A program made the translations under genes and the position numbers. A stretch of 64,000 bases of DNA from Alteribacter keqinensis (GTDB taxonomy: Bacteria; Bacillota; Bacilli; Bacillales; Salisediminibacteriaceae). Location: contig NZ_RHIB01000001.1 in the NCBI RefSeq assembly GCF_003710255.1, positions 1,860,001-1,924,000 on the forward strand, read 5' to 3'. The notes under the pieces were generated by a model. It was not told the DNA's origin. It did not search any database and was given only the letters and a program-made list of their open reading frames with translations. Below are positions 32,258 to 40,316 of the stretch, piece by piece; within the stretch, counting starts at the first letter, position 1; the number at the start of each line of letters is the position of its first letter.

Positions 32258-34231
32258 ATGGCAGATTTAACAAATCAACAAGCTATGGATGAAAAAGAAA
32301 AGAAGAAAATGCTCGCAAAATATGACAAAGAAGCGACATTCAGGCAGGACCTGGGCAGATGGAAATGGGTCATTGCCTTCGTTGCAATTTCGCTTACAGT
32401 CTTTCACCTTTACCGTGCAGCACCGGCGGTAGGACCTCTCGTATACTTAGTACAAGGTGCTGTTCACCTCGGAACAGCAATGGGGCTTATCTTCATGATC
32501 TATCCCGCAACAAAATCCGGGATTACAAGAAAAGGCATCCCTTTCTATGATGTTATTCTTGCTTTACTTGCCATGGGAAGCTCTTTTTATATCTTATTCC
32601 GCTATGACTGGATTACCGGTCCGGCCAGAATCATTGGTTTTGAAACAATGGACATCGTTGTGGCAACGCTCGGTATTGTACTGCTCCTCGAAGCAACCCG
32701 CCGTGCTGTCGGACTTCCGATTGTCATAATCGCCCTTGGGGCCATACTTTACGGCCTGTTCGGGACAAATCTCCCCTATGGCTTTGGCCACGGTGGATTT
32801 GACTGGTCCGGACTCGCAAGACGATTGTTCTTCTCTTCTGAGGCGATCTTCGGTATTCCGATCCAGATCTCCTCAACGTATATTTTCTTATTCCTTTTCT
32901 TCGGTGTTATGCTCGTAAGAACCGGAGTAGGTCAGTTCTTTAACGACCTGGCATTTGGTTTAACAGGACGTTTCACAGGTGGTACAGCAAAAGCTGCCGT
33001 TGCCGCTTCTGCTATGCAGGGAACAGTAACGGGAAGTTCAGTTGCCAATACAGTAGCATCAGGTTCCTTTACAATCCCAATGATGAAGCGTGCAAAATTC
33101 AGACCTGAATTTGCGGCCGCTGCTGAAGCCTCAGCGTCTACAGGTGGTCAGATCATGCCGCCAATTATGGGTGCTGCCGCCTTTATTATGGCAGAATATG
33201 TAAGTGATGTTTCTTACAGTGATATTATTGTAATTGGTATTATCCCGGCACTCCTTTACTTTACCGGTGTTTTTCTTGGGACGCACTTTGAAGCGAAACG
33301 ATACGGCATTCACGGCCTTCCAAAAAGTGAACTGCCATCAGCCAAGGGATTACTTAAGCGAATGGATCTGATCCTGCCGCTCTTTACGATTGTTTATATG
33401 CTGGTTACCGGCTTCACCCCTACTGCTGCGGCATTAACGGGTATCGGTACGGCATTCCTTGTAAGTATGTTCAGAAAAGAAACACGAATGGGACCACGAA
33501 GCATTCTTGAAGCTCTTGAGCAGGGTGCACGTGTCGCCCTTCCGGTTATCGCAGCGTGTGCGAGTGCCGGTATTATCGTAGGTGTCGTTGTATTTACCGG
33601 TCTTGGAGGTAAAATTGCAGGTGCCCTGTTAACTCTTGCAGGCGACAGCTTGTTCCTGCTTCTGTTCTTTACAATGATTGCTTGTATTATCCTGGGTATG
33701 GGACTGCCGACCACGGCAAACTACGTTGTTACAGCGTCCATGGCCGCTCCGGCATTGATTGCCTTTGACGTGCCGCCGATCGCAGCCCACTTCTTCGTAT
33801 TCTACTTTGGAATTGTTGCCGACATTACTCCGCCGGTATGTCTCGCCGCATATGCGGGCGCAGGTATAGCCAGGGCGAATCCGATGAGGGCTGGTGTAAA
33901 CGCACTGAAACTTGCCATTGCGGCATTTATCATTCCATACGTATTTGTTTACAGCCCGGTACTCCTGCTGGAGAACGCAACATTTGCTACTCTGACTCCG
34001 GTTCTTGTGACAGCCATTATCGGAATGGTCGCGATCAGTGCCGCCATGATGGGTTACTTCTTTGCTAAACCATTCTGGTATGAGCGCATCCTTCTGATTG
34101 TTGCAGGTATCATGCTTATTATCCCTGGAAACCTCTTTATTTCCATGGGTGGACTTGCTCTTCTGATTGTCATTGGAGTTGTTCAGAAAATCCGTAATCC
34201 AGAGGGTGCGAGAGGAAATGCACCTGCTTAA
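32258..34231 (+). CDS. TRAP transporter fused permease (DctQ-DctM type)
   Basis: 657 residues, about 16-18 membrane helices. The first ~170 residues correspond to the small DctQ subunit. The DctM domain follows with GGTAKAAVAASAMQGTVTGS, ASASTGGQIMPPIMGAAAF and CIILGMGLPTTANYVVTA, all hallmarks of the TAXI fused permease. Symport with Na+ or H+, partner of the binding lipoprotein upstream. ATG 32258 follows AAAGGATGGTG. Ends in its own terminator. Confidence 0.93.
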   Translation: MADLTNQQAMDEKEKKKMLAKYDKEATFRQDLGRWKWVIAFVAISLTVFHLYRAAPAVGPLVYLVQGAVHLGTAMGLIFMIYPATKSGITRKGIPFYDVILALLAMGSSFYILFRYDWITGPARIIGFETMDIVVATLGIVLLLEATRRAVGLPIVIIALGAILYGLFGTNLPYGFGHGGFDWSGLARRLFFSSEAIFGIPIQISSTYIFLFLFFGVMLVRTGVGQFFNDLAFGLTGRFTGGTAKAAVAASAMQGTVTGSSVANTVASGSFTIPMMKRAKFRPEFAAAAEASASTGGQIMPPIMGAAAFIMAEYVSDVSYSDIIVIGIIPALLYFTGVFLGTHFEAKRYGIHGLPKSELPSAKGLLKRMDLILPLFTIVYMLVTGFTPTAAALTGIGTAFLVSMFRKETRMGPRSILEALEQGARVALPVIAACASAGIIVGVVVFTGLGGKIAGALLTLAGDSLFLLLFFTMIACIILGMGLPTTANYVVTASMAAPALIAFDVPPIAAHFFVFYFGIVADITPPVCLAAYAGAGIARANPMRAGVNALKLAIAAFIIPYVFVYSPVLLLENATFATLTPVLVTAIIGMVAISAAMMGYFFAKPFWYERILLIVAGIMLIIPGNLFISMGGLALLIVIGVVQKIRNPEGARGNAPA

Positions 34232-34240
34232 TAATATGCG

Positions 34241-34270
34241 ACCCGCTATCTAAAATGATAGCGGGTTTTT
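34241..34270 (+). terminator. Intrinsic terminator of the TRAP permease
   Basis: ACCCGCTATC-TAAAAT-GATAGCGGGT then TTTTT. Confidence 0.85.
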
Positions 34271-34295
34271 CTTTTGGCAGGGAGTAAGATTGGGC

Positions 34296-34372
34296 ATTAA
34301 CGGGTTGGGTAGTCTGATTAACGGGTTCTTTCCTGCTATTAACGGGTTCTGTTTCCATTTTAACGGTTAAGT
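34296..34372. repeat. 21-bp phased array D (4 copies of ATTAACGGGTT)
   Basis: ATTAACGGGTT starts at 34296, 34317 and 34338, and TTTAACGGTTA at 34359, all 21 bases apart. Lies after the TRAP permease terminator and before the 151-bp tandem array. Confidence 0.75.
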
Positions 34373-34421
34373 CCAATTTCTTCCTCAGCAGCCTGCCCAG
34401 ACTCACCTATTCTGCTCTTCA

Positions 34422-35016
34422 TACAGCGCTATCGCTCCGCTCGGCACTCGCAAACCGGCGGAAGGGCGCCGCCGATTCGCTTTCAGGACCGGTGCCGGCT
34501 TCGCTCATTGCATAGGACTAACAGAACCACGGCCGAGTTCGGGCCGTACTTTTAATTCCCCTTTGTCCTAATACAGCGCTATGGCTCCGCTCGGCACTCG
34601 CAAACCGGCGGAATGACGCCGCCGATTCGCTTTCAGGACCGGGTGCCGGCTTCGCTCATTGCATAGGACTAACAGAACCACGGCCGAGTTCGGGCCGTAC
34701 TTTTAATTCCCCTTTGTCTTAATACAGCGCTATGGCTCCGCTCGGCACTCGCAAACCGGCGGAATGACGCCGCCGATTCGCTTTCAGGACCGGGTGCCGG
34801 CTTCGCTCATTGCATAGGACTAACAGAACCACGGCCGAGTTCGGGCCGTACTTTTAATTCCCCTTTGTCTTAATACAGCGCTATGGCTCCGCTCGGCACT
34901 CGCAAACCGGCGGAATGACGCCGCCGATTCGCTTTCAGGACCGGGTGCCGGCTTCGCTCATTGCATAGGACTAACAGAACCACGGCCGAGTTCGGGCCGT
35001 GGTTCTGTTAGTCCTC
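34422..35016. repeat. Tandem array of four ~151-bp units ending in the rpiR terminator
   Basis: Units start at TACAGCGCTAT 34422, 34572, 34723 and 34874 (periods 150, 151, 151). Each has GGCACTCGCAAACCGGCGG, GCCGCCGATTCGCTTTC, GGTGCCGGCTTCGCTCATTG, AGGACTAACAGAACCACGG, CCGAGTTCGGGCCGT and TTTTAATTCCCCTTTGTC. Units 2-4 are nearly identical; unit 1 differs at a few sites (ATCGCTCC, GAAGGGC, one deletion). The last unit runs into a complete 21-bp stem that includes the stop of the RpiR gene. Confidence 0.85.
34967..35015 (-). terminator. 21-bp perfect-stem terminator of the RpiR gene
   Basis: Arms 34967-34987 and 34995-35015 are exact reverse complements, loop of seven (GAGTTCG). The stop codon (35008-35010) lies in the first-transcribed arm. 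No clear T run follows on the minus strand, so termination may be weak or assisted. Confidence 0.55.
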
Positions 35017-35862
35017 AAATACATCAAAGTTATCCCATAGGCTTTCGAGGTCGTGGAGGCGTTTTTCTACTTTTACGTGCTCGGCGCGGGTGACGGCTGT
35101 GACGAGGGCGTTGACGATGCTTAAGGGTGCTGAAAATGAATCGATAAAAGAGTTTATTTCGGTTGCTGCAATAAGCTTCAGATCACCTAATGGAACGAGT
35201 GGGCTCATATAGTGGTCAGTGATGACGAGTGTTTTTGCCCCTCTTTGTTTGGCGTACTTAAGGACTTCCACTGTCCTTTTGGTGTATCGGGAGAAGCCAA
35301 ACCCGATAACGAGATCGTTCTCTTTGATATCCAGCAGGTGCTCTGAAACCCCGTCTCCCTGACGTATCATTTCAGTGTTCTGCAAAACCATATCCAGATA
35401 AAACTCCAGAAAACTTCCTATACTGGCTGCGCTCCGGTAAGCGATAATATAAATTCTGTCCGCCTCGATGGTGTTCTTAACCGCCTGCTCAAAGTGGGCA
35501 GTATTAAGCTGGTTCAGTGTCGTTTTCAGGTTTTGAATGTCATCTCCAAGGATCTCTGTAACAACATCCGAAGTCGAACCATCTTTATCCGTTGTTTTAA
35601 CCAGAACCTCTGCTGACGTCATCTTTCTCTGCATCGCTTCCTGAAGGTGGCGCTGAAGATCCGGGTAGCCTTTGTAATTCAAGAAGAACGCAAAGCGTAT
35701 TACCGTAGCCTCGCCTACCCCGACATGTTTTGCCAGCTTTGAAGCAGTAAGAAACGGCGCAGTCTCACGGTTTTCAATAAGGAAGTTGGCAATTTTTTTA
35801 TGAGATTTACTCATTGTGACCTGATGGTTAATCATTCGCTCATAGACTTCATTTTCAAACAT
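35008..35862 (-). CDS. MurR/RpiR-family transcriptional regulator
   Basis: 284 residues from ATG 35862, nine bases after AAAAGGGG. N-terminal HTH_6 domain (KSHKKIANFLIENRETAPFLTASKLAKHVGVGEATVIRFAFFLNYKGYPDLQRHLQEA), then a C-terminal SIS domain (~115-260: IYIIAYRSAASIGSFLEFYLDMV; DLVIGFGFSRYTKRTVEVLKYAKQRGAKTLVITD) that would bind a phosphosugar or other ligand. Follows the aminotransferase by 30 bases in one operon, so it probably regulates that gene. A palindrome at the operon promoter (37320-37335) is the likely operator. Confidence 0.9.
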   Translation of the reverse strand: MFENEVYERMINHQVTMSKSHKKIANFLIENRETAPFLTASKLAKHVGVGEATVIRFAFFLNYKGYPDLQRHLQEAMQRKMTSAEVLVKTTDKDGSTSDVVTEILGDDIQNLKTTLNQLNTAHFEQAVKNTIEADRIYIIAYRSAASIGSFLEFYLDMVLQNTEMIRQGDGVSEHLLDIKENDLVIGFGFSRYTKRTVEVLKYAKQRGAKTLVITDHYMSPLVPLGDLKLIAATEINSFIDSFSAPLSIVNALVTAVTRAEHVKVEKRLHDLESLWDNFDVFED

Positions 35863-35892
35863 CGTCAAGCGCCCCTTTTTCCAATGCGGCCA

Positions 35893-37281
35893 TTACGATC
35901 CGGTGAGTCTGTTTGTAAACACGTAATGCAAAGCATCCATTGTTTTTTTCAGCTCACGGTCACCGTGAACGGTAGCAATACTGTACCTGTTCAAAGGCTT
36001 TGTATAAATGCCCTCATTTATTAGGTGTAAGTCCAGTTCTTTTCTGAAAAAAAGATTGGTTTTACTCATATCTCTGTAGTTTTTAACCGCCTGATTTGTA
36101 AACACAAGATTAAAGATGGTTCCCATTCCAATCGTTTTCATCGGTACGGCTTTTTGTTTGAAGAATGATTCAAGCTCGTTTCTGAGCTCATTCGCTAAGG
36201 TTAAGGTATTCCTGAATTCCGATTCCAGCAGTTCAATGGTCGCAAGTCCTGCCCCTAAAATCATTGGGTGGCCATTATAGGTTCCGCTGTGAAACAAGGT
36301 TTCTTCTGCAGATGATCCTTTACTTTGCATTGTATCAAATACATCGCTTCCCGTCTTCGGGCTGGAAACGTCCATAATTTCTTTTTTCCCGCCGACAATG
36401 CCGAACGGAAAACCTCCGCCCACCACTTTTCCGAGAGTTGTGAGGTCGGGAGTGACCTGATAGACATTCTGGGCTCCTCCCAGCGATGACCTGAAACCGG
36501 TTTTTACTTCGTCGAAAATAAGGACGATCCCCTCTTCTTCCGTGACTTTTCTCAGCCTTGTTATAAATTCTTGATCTGCAGGGATAAATCCTCCCTGGAC
36601 AGGTTCAATGATTACAGCAGCGAGTTCCCGGCTATGTTTTTTCAGCAGCCGCTCACAAGCTTCAGGATGATTAAATGGCAGGATAATCGTATTGGCATCG
36701 CCGCCTGGCAAAAGGCCTGCGGATTCCGGAACCGTTACCGGTTCTTCTATAGGCCCTGCTTTTTTCTCATCCGGATTAATACTGTAGAGCATCTCATTAT
36801 AGCCGCCGTGGTAATGTCCTTCAAACTTCGCCACTTTTGTTTTTCCCGTGAAAGCATAAGCAAGCCTCAGTGCCAGGAGTGTCGCCTCTGTTCCTGAGTT
36901 TGTATAGCGGAGAAGTTCCATTGATGGAATGTACTCCTTTATTTTTTTTGCGAATGTTGTTTCAAGTTCATGAGGTGCTCCAAATAAGTACGTGCCATCT
37001 GTAAGTATTTGCTGCTGAAGTGCCTGTTGTATCCGGGGATGACCGTGCCCCAGAGCCAATGCGCCATACGACATTAAATAGTCTACATACTCGTTATTAT
37101 CAACATCCGTCAGTGTCGGACCGATGCCATGCTTCATGACGATCGGATATGGAGAAAAATGTTTAATATTCGCCGTTACCCCTCCGGGCATATGTTTTTC
37201 ACTCTCACAATAGATCCGGTATGACTCTTTCGTTTTATTGAAAAATTGGGGCAGGGGATGTGAAAAATGATGAATTGCCAT
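35893..37281 (-). CDS. Class III PLP-dependent aminotransferase (GSA aminomutase-like)
   Basis: 462 residues, cytosolic. Fold type I signature: MPGGVTANIKHFSPYPIVMKHG, LLRYTNSGTEATLLALRLA (phosphate-binding), FEGHYHGGYNE, IIEPVQGG, LIFDEVKTGFR and the PLP lysine in TTLGKVVGGGFPFG. Close to glutamate-1-semialdehyde aminomutase and related aminotransferases, but grouping with an RpiR regulator and not with heme genes argues for a catabolic or specialised role. An N-terminal extension (MAIHHFSHPLPQFFNKTKESYR) is present. Divergent from a KamA-type aminomutase; the pair could handle a beta-amino acid, which is inference. Confidence 0.88.
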   Translation of the reverse strand: MAIHHFSHPLPQFFNKTKESYRIYCESEKHMPGGVTANIKHFSPYPIVMKHGIGPTLTDVDNNEYVDYLMSYGALALGHGHPRIQQALQQQILTDGTYLFGAPHELETTFAKKIKEYIPSMELLRYTNSGTEATLLALRLAYAFTGKTKVAKFEGHYHGGYNEMLYSINPDEKKAGPIEEPVTVPESAGLLPGGDANTIILPFNHPEACERLLKKHSRELAAVIIEPVQGGFIPADQEFITRLRKVTEEEGIVLIFDEVKTGFRSSLGGAQNVYQVTPDLTTLGKVVGGGFPFGIVGGKKEIMDVSSPKTGSDVFDTMQSKGSSAEETLFHSGTYNGHPMILGAGLATIELLESEFRNTLTLANELRNELESFFKQKAVPMKTIGMGTIFNLVFTNQAVKNYRDMSKTNLFFRKELDLHLINEGIYTKPLNRYSIATVHGDRELKKTMDALHYVFTNRLTGS

Positions 37282-37319
37282 TGGTAGTTAAACGCCTCTC
37301 TTTCATTCCTTCATTTTTT

Positions 37320-37340
37320 TGAAGTATTTACTTCATTATA
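37320..37340 (-). promoter_or_regulatory. Promoter -10 and palindromic operator of the aminotransferase-rpiR operon
   Basis: TGAAGTATTTACTTCA (37320-37335) is a perfect arm palindrome (TGAAGT/ACTTCA). It immediately follows a minus-strand TATAAT (37335-37340), covering the start of transcription. A candidate site for the RpiR-family protein. Confidence 0.5.
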
Positions 37341-37503
37341 TGACATAATGGCTTGTACATGAAGAGAAAATTTCGCCCATTTTTAAAAATGAATGATATA
37401 TTCCAAAAGTTTTTAACTATTCTAAAAATTAGCCAAATTCATATAATATTGTTATAATGAGCCTGGATAGAGGTTAGAGAAAATTAACAAGGAGGGCTAA
37501 AAA

Positions 37504-38679
37504 ATGGCGCAACCAAAGTACATTATGAACCTTGATAAGATCGAACACATTCCTGCCGAAGAAAAAGAGAAATTAAAGCAGATTACTGACAAGTTTGTTT
37601 TCAGAGTAAATGATTATTATCTTAGTCTTATTGATTGGAAAGATCCGAACGATCCCATTCGAAAACTTGTTATTCCAAATGAAGGGGAGCTCGAGGAATA
37701 TGGACGTTGGGATGCTTCCGATGAAGATACAAACTACGTTGTTCCCGGCTGTCAGCACAAATACACAACCACAGCTCTTCTCATTGTTTCTGAAGTATGC
37801 GGTGCGTACTGTCGGTATTGTTTCCGCAAGCGTCTGTTCCGGAACGACATTAAAGAAGCCATGTCTGATGTCCAGCCGGGAATTGAGTACATAAGAGAAC
37901 ACCCGGAAATTAACAATGTGCTTCTTACGGGTGGAGACTCTCTCATTCTGGCCACAAAAAAACTTCGTCGTATTATTGAACAGCTCCGTGAAATCGATCA
38001 TGTTAAAATCATCCGCCTGGGCTCAAAAATGCCTGTATTTAATCCAATGCGGATTTACGAAGATGAAGAGCTCCTTAAGCTCATACGAGAGTACTCCACA
38101 GCTGAAAAAAGAATCTATGTGATGGCCCATATTAACCACCCTAAAGAAATAACAGAGGAGGCGAAGCGCGGGTTTGAAGCGTTGCATGATGCCGGGGCCA
38201 TTGTAGTAAATCAGACTCCTGTCCTGAAAGGGATCAATCATGAACCCGAGGTCCTCGCTGAATTACTGGATAAACTGTCCTGGGCCGGTGTAACCCCATA
38301 CTACTTCTTCATTAACCGCCCTGTGGCAGGAAACAACGATTTTGTGCTGACCCTGGAAGAAGCGTACCATGCAGTGGAAAAAGCAAAAGGCATTACTTCG
38401 GGACTTGGTAAACGGGTTCGCCTGTCCATGAGTCACACGTCTGGAAAAGTTGAAATCCTCGCCATCGAGGATGGAAAAGCCTACCTTAAATATCACCAGT
38501 CCCGTGACGGTGAGTATGGCAAGTTCATGGTTCTTGACTGTCCGAAAGATGCTTCGTGGTTTGACGATTTACCCGGAAACAAAGAACACTGGAAGCAACC
38601 GGGGAAAAAGCTCGAATCCTTTGAATCCGCAAATGAAAAGATCAGCCAGAAAGAAAAAGCTCCTATGGAAACGAAATAA
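37504..38679 (+). CDS. KamA-family radical SAM aminomutase
   Basis: 391 residues. Radical SAM motif CGAYCRYCFRKRLF (CxxxCxxC, ~residue 100), then VLLTGGDSLIL and the KamA-type core (IIRLGSKMPVFNPMRIYEDEELL; PVLKGINHEPEVLAELLDKLSWAGVTPYYFF; RLSMSHTSGKVEIL with the probable PLP lysine). Shorter than lysine 2,3-aminomutases (~415-470) and longer than EpmB (~340), so it best fits the uncharacterised AblA-like branch, sometimes annotated glutamate 2,3-aminomutase. The C-terminus is polar (SFESANEKISQKEKAPMETK). No AblB-type acetyltransferase or kam operon is adjacent. ATG follows AAGGAGGGC. Confidence 0.85.
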   Translation: MAQPKYIMNLDKIEHIPAEEKEKLKQITDKFVFRVNDYYLSLIDWKDPNDPIRKLVIPNEGELEEYGRWDASDEDTNYVVPGCQHKYTTTALLIVSEVCGAYCRYCFRKRLFRNDIKEAMSDVQPGIEYIREHPEINNVLLTGGDSLILATKKLRRIIEQLREIDHVKIIRLGSKMPVFNPMRIYEDEELLKLIREYSTAEKRIYVMAHINHPKEITEEAKRGFEALHDAGAIVVNQTPVLKGINHEPEVLAELLDKLSWAGVTPYYFFINRPVAGNNDFVLTLEEAYHAVEKAKGITSGLGKRVRLSMSHTSGKVEILAIEDGKAYLKYHQSRDGEYGKFMVLDCPKDASWFDDLPGNKEHWKQPGKKLESFESANEKISQKEKAPMETK

Positions 38680-38693
38680 GCCGGATATCTGAA

Positions 38694-38722
38694 AAGCACC
38701 CGCTTATAGCGGGTGCCTTTTG
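38694..38722 (+). terminator. Intrinsic terminator of the KamA-family gene
   Basis: GCACCCGC-TTATA-GCGGGTGC followed by CTTTT. Confidence 0.8.
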
Positions 38723-38769
38723 CAGTGAATCCGGCTCGGGTCATTTATAAGAAATTCGTCCCTTTCCTT

Positions 38770-38867
38770 ATGCACGAAGGCACTGATAAAGTTCGATCTT
38801 TAACTTTTCCAGTGCCTTCTAAGCAATGAGCGTAACGGTTGCACTTTTTATCAGTGGCCTCATGCAC
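38770..38867. mobile_element. Short MITE-like element with possible 6-bp target duplication
   Basis: Left GAAGGCACTGATAAAGT (from 38776); right ACTTTTTATCAGTGGCCTC (to 38861) is its imperfect inverse. Flanks carry ATGCAC at 38770-38775 and 38862-38867. Inside is an extra hairpin arm (AACTTTTCCAGTGCCT) and AAGCAATGAGCG, shared with the R2 repeats. Same ends as the 15113-15479 element. Confidence 0.55.
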
Positions 38868-38918
38868 TATCGGAAGGTCAGGATTTCTCAGTCCATTATC
38901 TCACTTGACTTAATCTAT

Positions 38919-39494
38919 TTAATAATCAAAACCATCGTCATCTACAGACATATACCCCATATGCGACATGCCGCTTCGCTGGTTCATTCCCTGCTGTGTT
39001 GACGGCGCCCCCATTTGCCCCCCGTTCCCTGGCATTATCGGCATTCCGGTTCCATTCTGGCCGTTCCCCGGCATCATTGGCATTCCGGTTCCGTTCTGAC
39101 CGTTTCCGGGCATCATCGGCATCCCTGTTCCATTCTGGCCGTTTTCGGGCATCCCATGATAAGGGTTGCCCATCATCTCATTGGGACCTCCCGGCATCTG
39201 GCCCATTCCCATTACGTTCGGGCCCCCGGGCATCTGACCCATTCCCATTACGTTCGGGCCCCCCTGCATCTGACCCATTCCCATCACGTTCGGGCCCCCC
39301 TGCATCTGGCCCATTCCCATTGCGTTCGGGCCCCCGGGCATCTGGCCCATTCCCATTACGTTCGGGCCCCCGGGCATCTGACCCATTCCCATCACGTTCG
39401 GGCCCCCGGGCATCTGACCCATTCCCATCACGTTCGGGCCTCCGGGCATCTGACCCATTCCCATCATTTTGTTCTTCCCACAGTTGCAGCTCAT
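38919..39494 (-). CDS. Gly/Met/Pro-rich tandem-repeat protein, possible spore coat protein
   Basis: 191 residues from ATG 39494 (GGAGTGTGCTTGG before it). Begins MSCNCGKNKM, then eight 12-residue units MGMGQMPGGPNV (39177-39464), a linker, three 13-residue units GQNGTGMPMMPGN (39024-39140), and the tail GMSHMGYMSVDDDGFDY. No signal peptide. Low complexity with a CxC start recalls spore coat or exosporium proteins; the Met density could also bind copper. Function is not established. The repeats are near identical in DNA (36 and 39 bp), so copy number should vary. Confidence 0.75.
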   Translation of the reverse strand: MSCNCGKNKMMGMGQMPGGPNVMGMGQMPGGPNVMGMGQMPGGPNVMGMGQMPGGPNAMGMGQMQGGPNVMGMGQMQGGPNVMGMGQMPGGPNVMGMGQMPGGPNEMMGNPYHGMPENGQNGTGMPMMPGNGQNGTGMPMMPGNGQNGTGMPIMPGNGGQMGAPSTQQGMNQRSGMSHMGYMSVDDDGFDY

Positions 39495-39671
39495 CCAAGC
39501 ACACTCCTTTTTATGTGTGTAAGTCGATATTACAGAATTCCACACCCTTTTTATCATATGAACAGAAATGTCACTCGTGATAACCACACAAGGTCCAACC
39601 GTGAGGAACGCACCGTTTTTAATCCATATCATAATGTAGAAATGCAACGTCATATACTTTGGAGGACAACC

Positions 39672-40256
39672 ATGGCCTATATTCAGCCAGGTGTATATGA
39701 AATGAAAAACGGTGAGTCTGTTAAAATCAGGACGGCTCACACATCTGACGCAACAGAAATGAGAAAGCTCACAAAAGAAGTTATTAAAGAAGATGTCGGA
39801 CTAATTTTAACGGAAGACGAGTACACATTTACGGTCAGAGAACAGGCCCAGCGGGTTTACAATTCCCTTTATTCGCCCTATCACCTCCTTATAACTGCTC
39901 TTCACGGGGGAACGCTCTGTGGAATTGCTTCTTTCGAGCCGGAACAACCCATTAAGAAAATGAGGCACCACGGTCATATAGGTCTTATTGTCGCGAAGCC
40001 TTACCGCTCCCTTGGTTTGGGCCGGCACCTTATGGAAACAATCGTTGACTGGGCGAAAAAACAAGAGACCATTAACAAAGTCAGTCTTGAAGTTCTTACC
40101 AACAATGAACCGGCGATTGCTCTATACCTTAATATAGGCTTTGAACCCGTCGGCTGTTTTCACAATCACATCCTTCAGTCAGACGGCACTTACGCCGATG
40201 TTTACCGTATGGAATTAATCACCTCCACCACAGCGTTCCAGCCCGGAGACAAGTGA
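39672..40256 (+). CDS. GNAT-family N-acetyltransferase
   Basis: 194 residues from ATG 39672 after GGAGGACAACC; an open frame extending far upstream is the antisense of the repeat gene. GNAT fold: HIGLIVAKPYRSLGLGRHLMETIVDWAKK holds the acetyl-CoA loop (here RSLGLG), and KVSLEVLTNNEPAIALYLNIGFEPVG is motif B. Substrate unknown. It starts a plus-strand run with a radical SAM gene 60 bases on. Confidence 0.88.
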   Translation: MAYIQPGVYEMKNGESVKIRTAHTSDATEMRKLTKEVIKEDVGLILTEDEYTFTVREQAQRVYNSLYSPYHLLITALHGGTLCGIASFEPEQPIKKMRHHGHIGLIVAKPYRSLGLGRHLMETIVDWAKKQETINKVSLEVLTNNEPAIALYLNIGFEPVGCFHNHILQSDGTYADVYRMELITSTTAFQPGDK

Positions 40257-40316
40257 TTTATCTCGAGGAAAATGGTATGATAGGGCAACATGAATAAAAA
40301 TCTGGAGGATCACAAA

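Noticed and set aside
34170-34406. 78-codon minus-strand frame with EPVN repeats
   Set aside because: Same explanation: array D plus the antisense end of the TRAP permease.
34422-35016. CRISPR array
   Set aside because: Units are 151 bp, contiguous and nearly identical with no variable spacers; no cas genes.
35893-37281. Annotation as hemL (glutamate-1-semialdehyde aminomutase)
   Set aside because: No heme genes nearby and an RpiR regulator in the operon; kept as a class III aminotransferase.
37504-38679. Annotation as lysine 2,3-aminomutase (kamA/ablA) proper
   Set aside because: Length and missing neighbours argue against a confident substrate; left at family level.
39015-39660. Long plus-strand frame upstream of the GNAT gene, rich in His/Arg/Ser repeats
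   Set aside because: It is the antisense of the Gly-Met-Pro repeat gene; the GNAT protein has a clear ribosome site and start at 39672.
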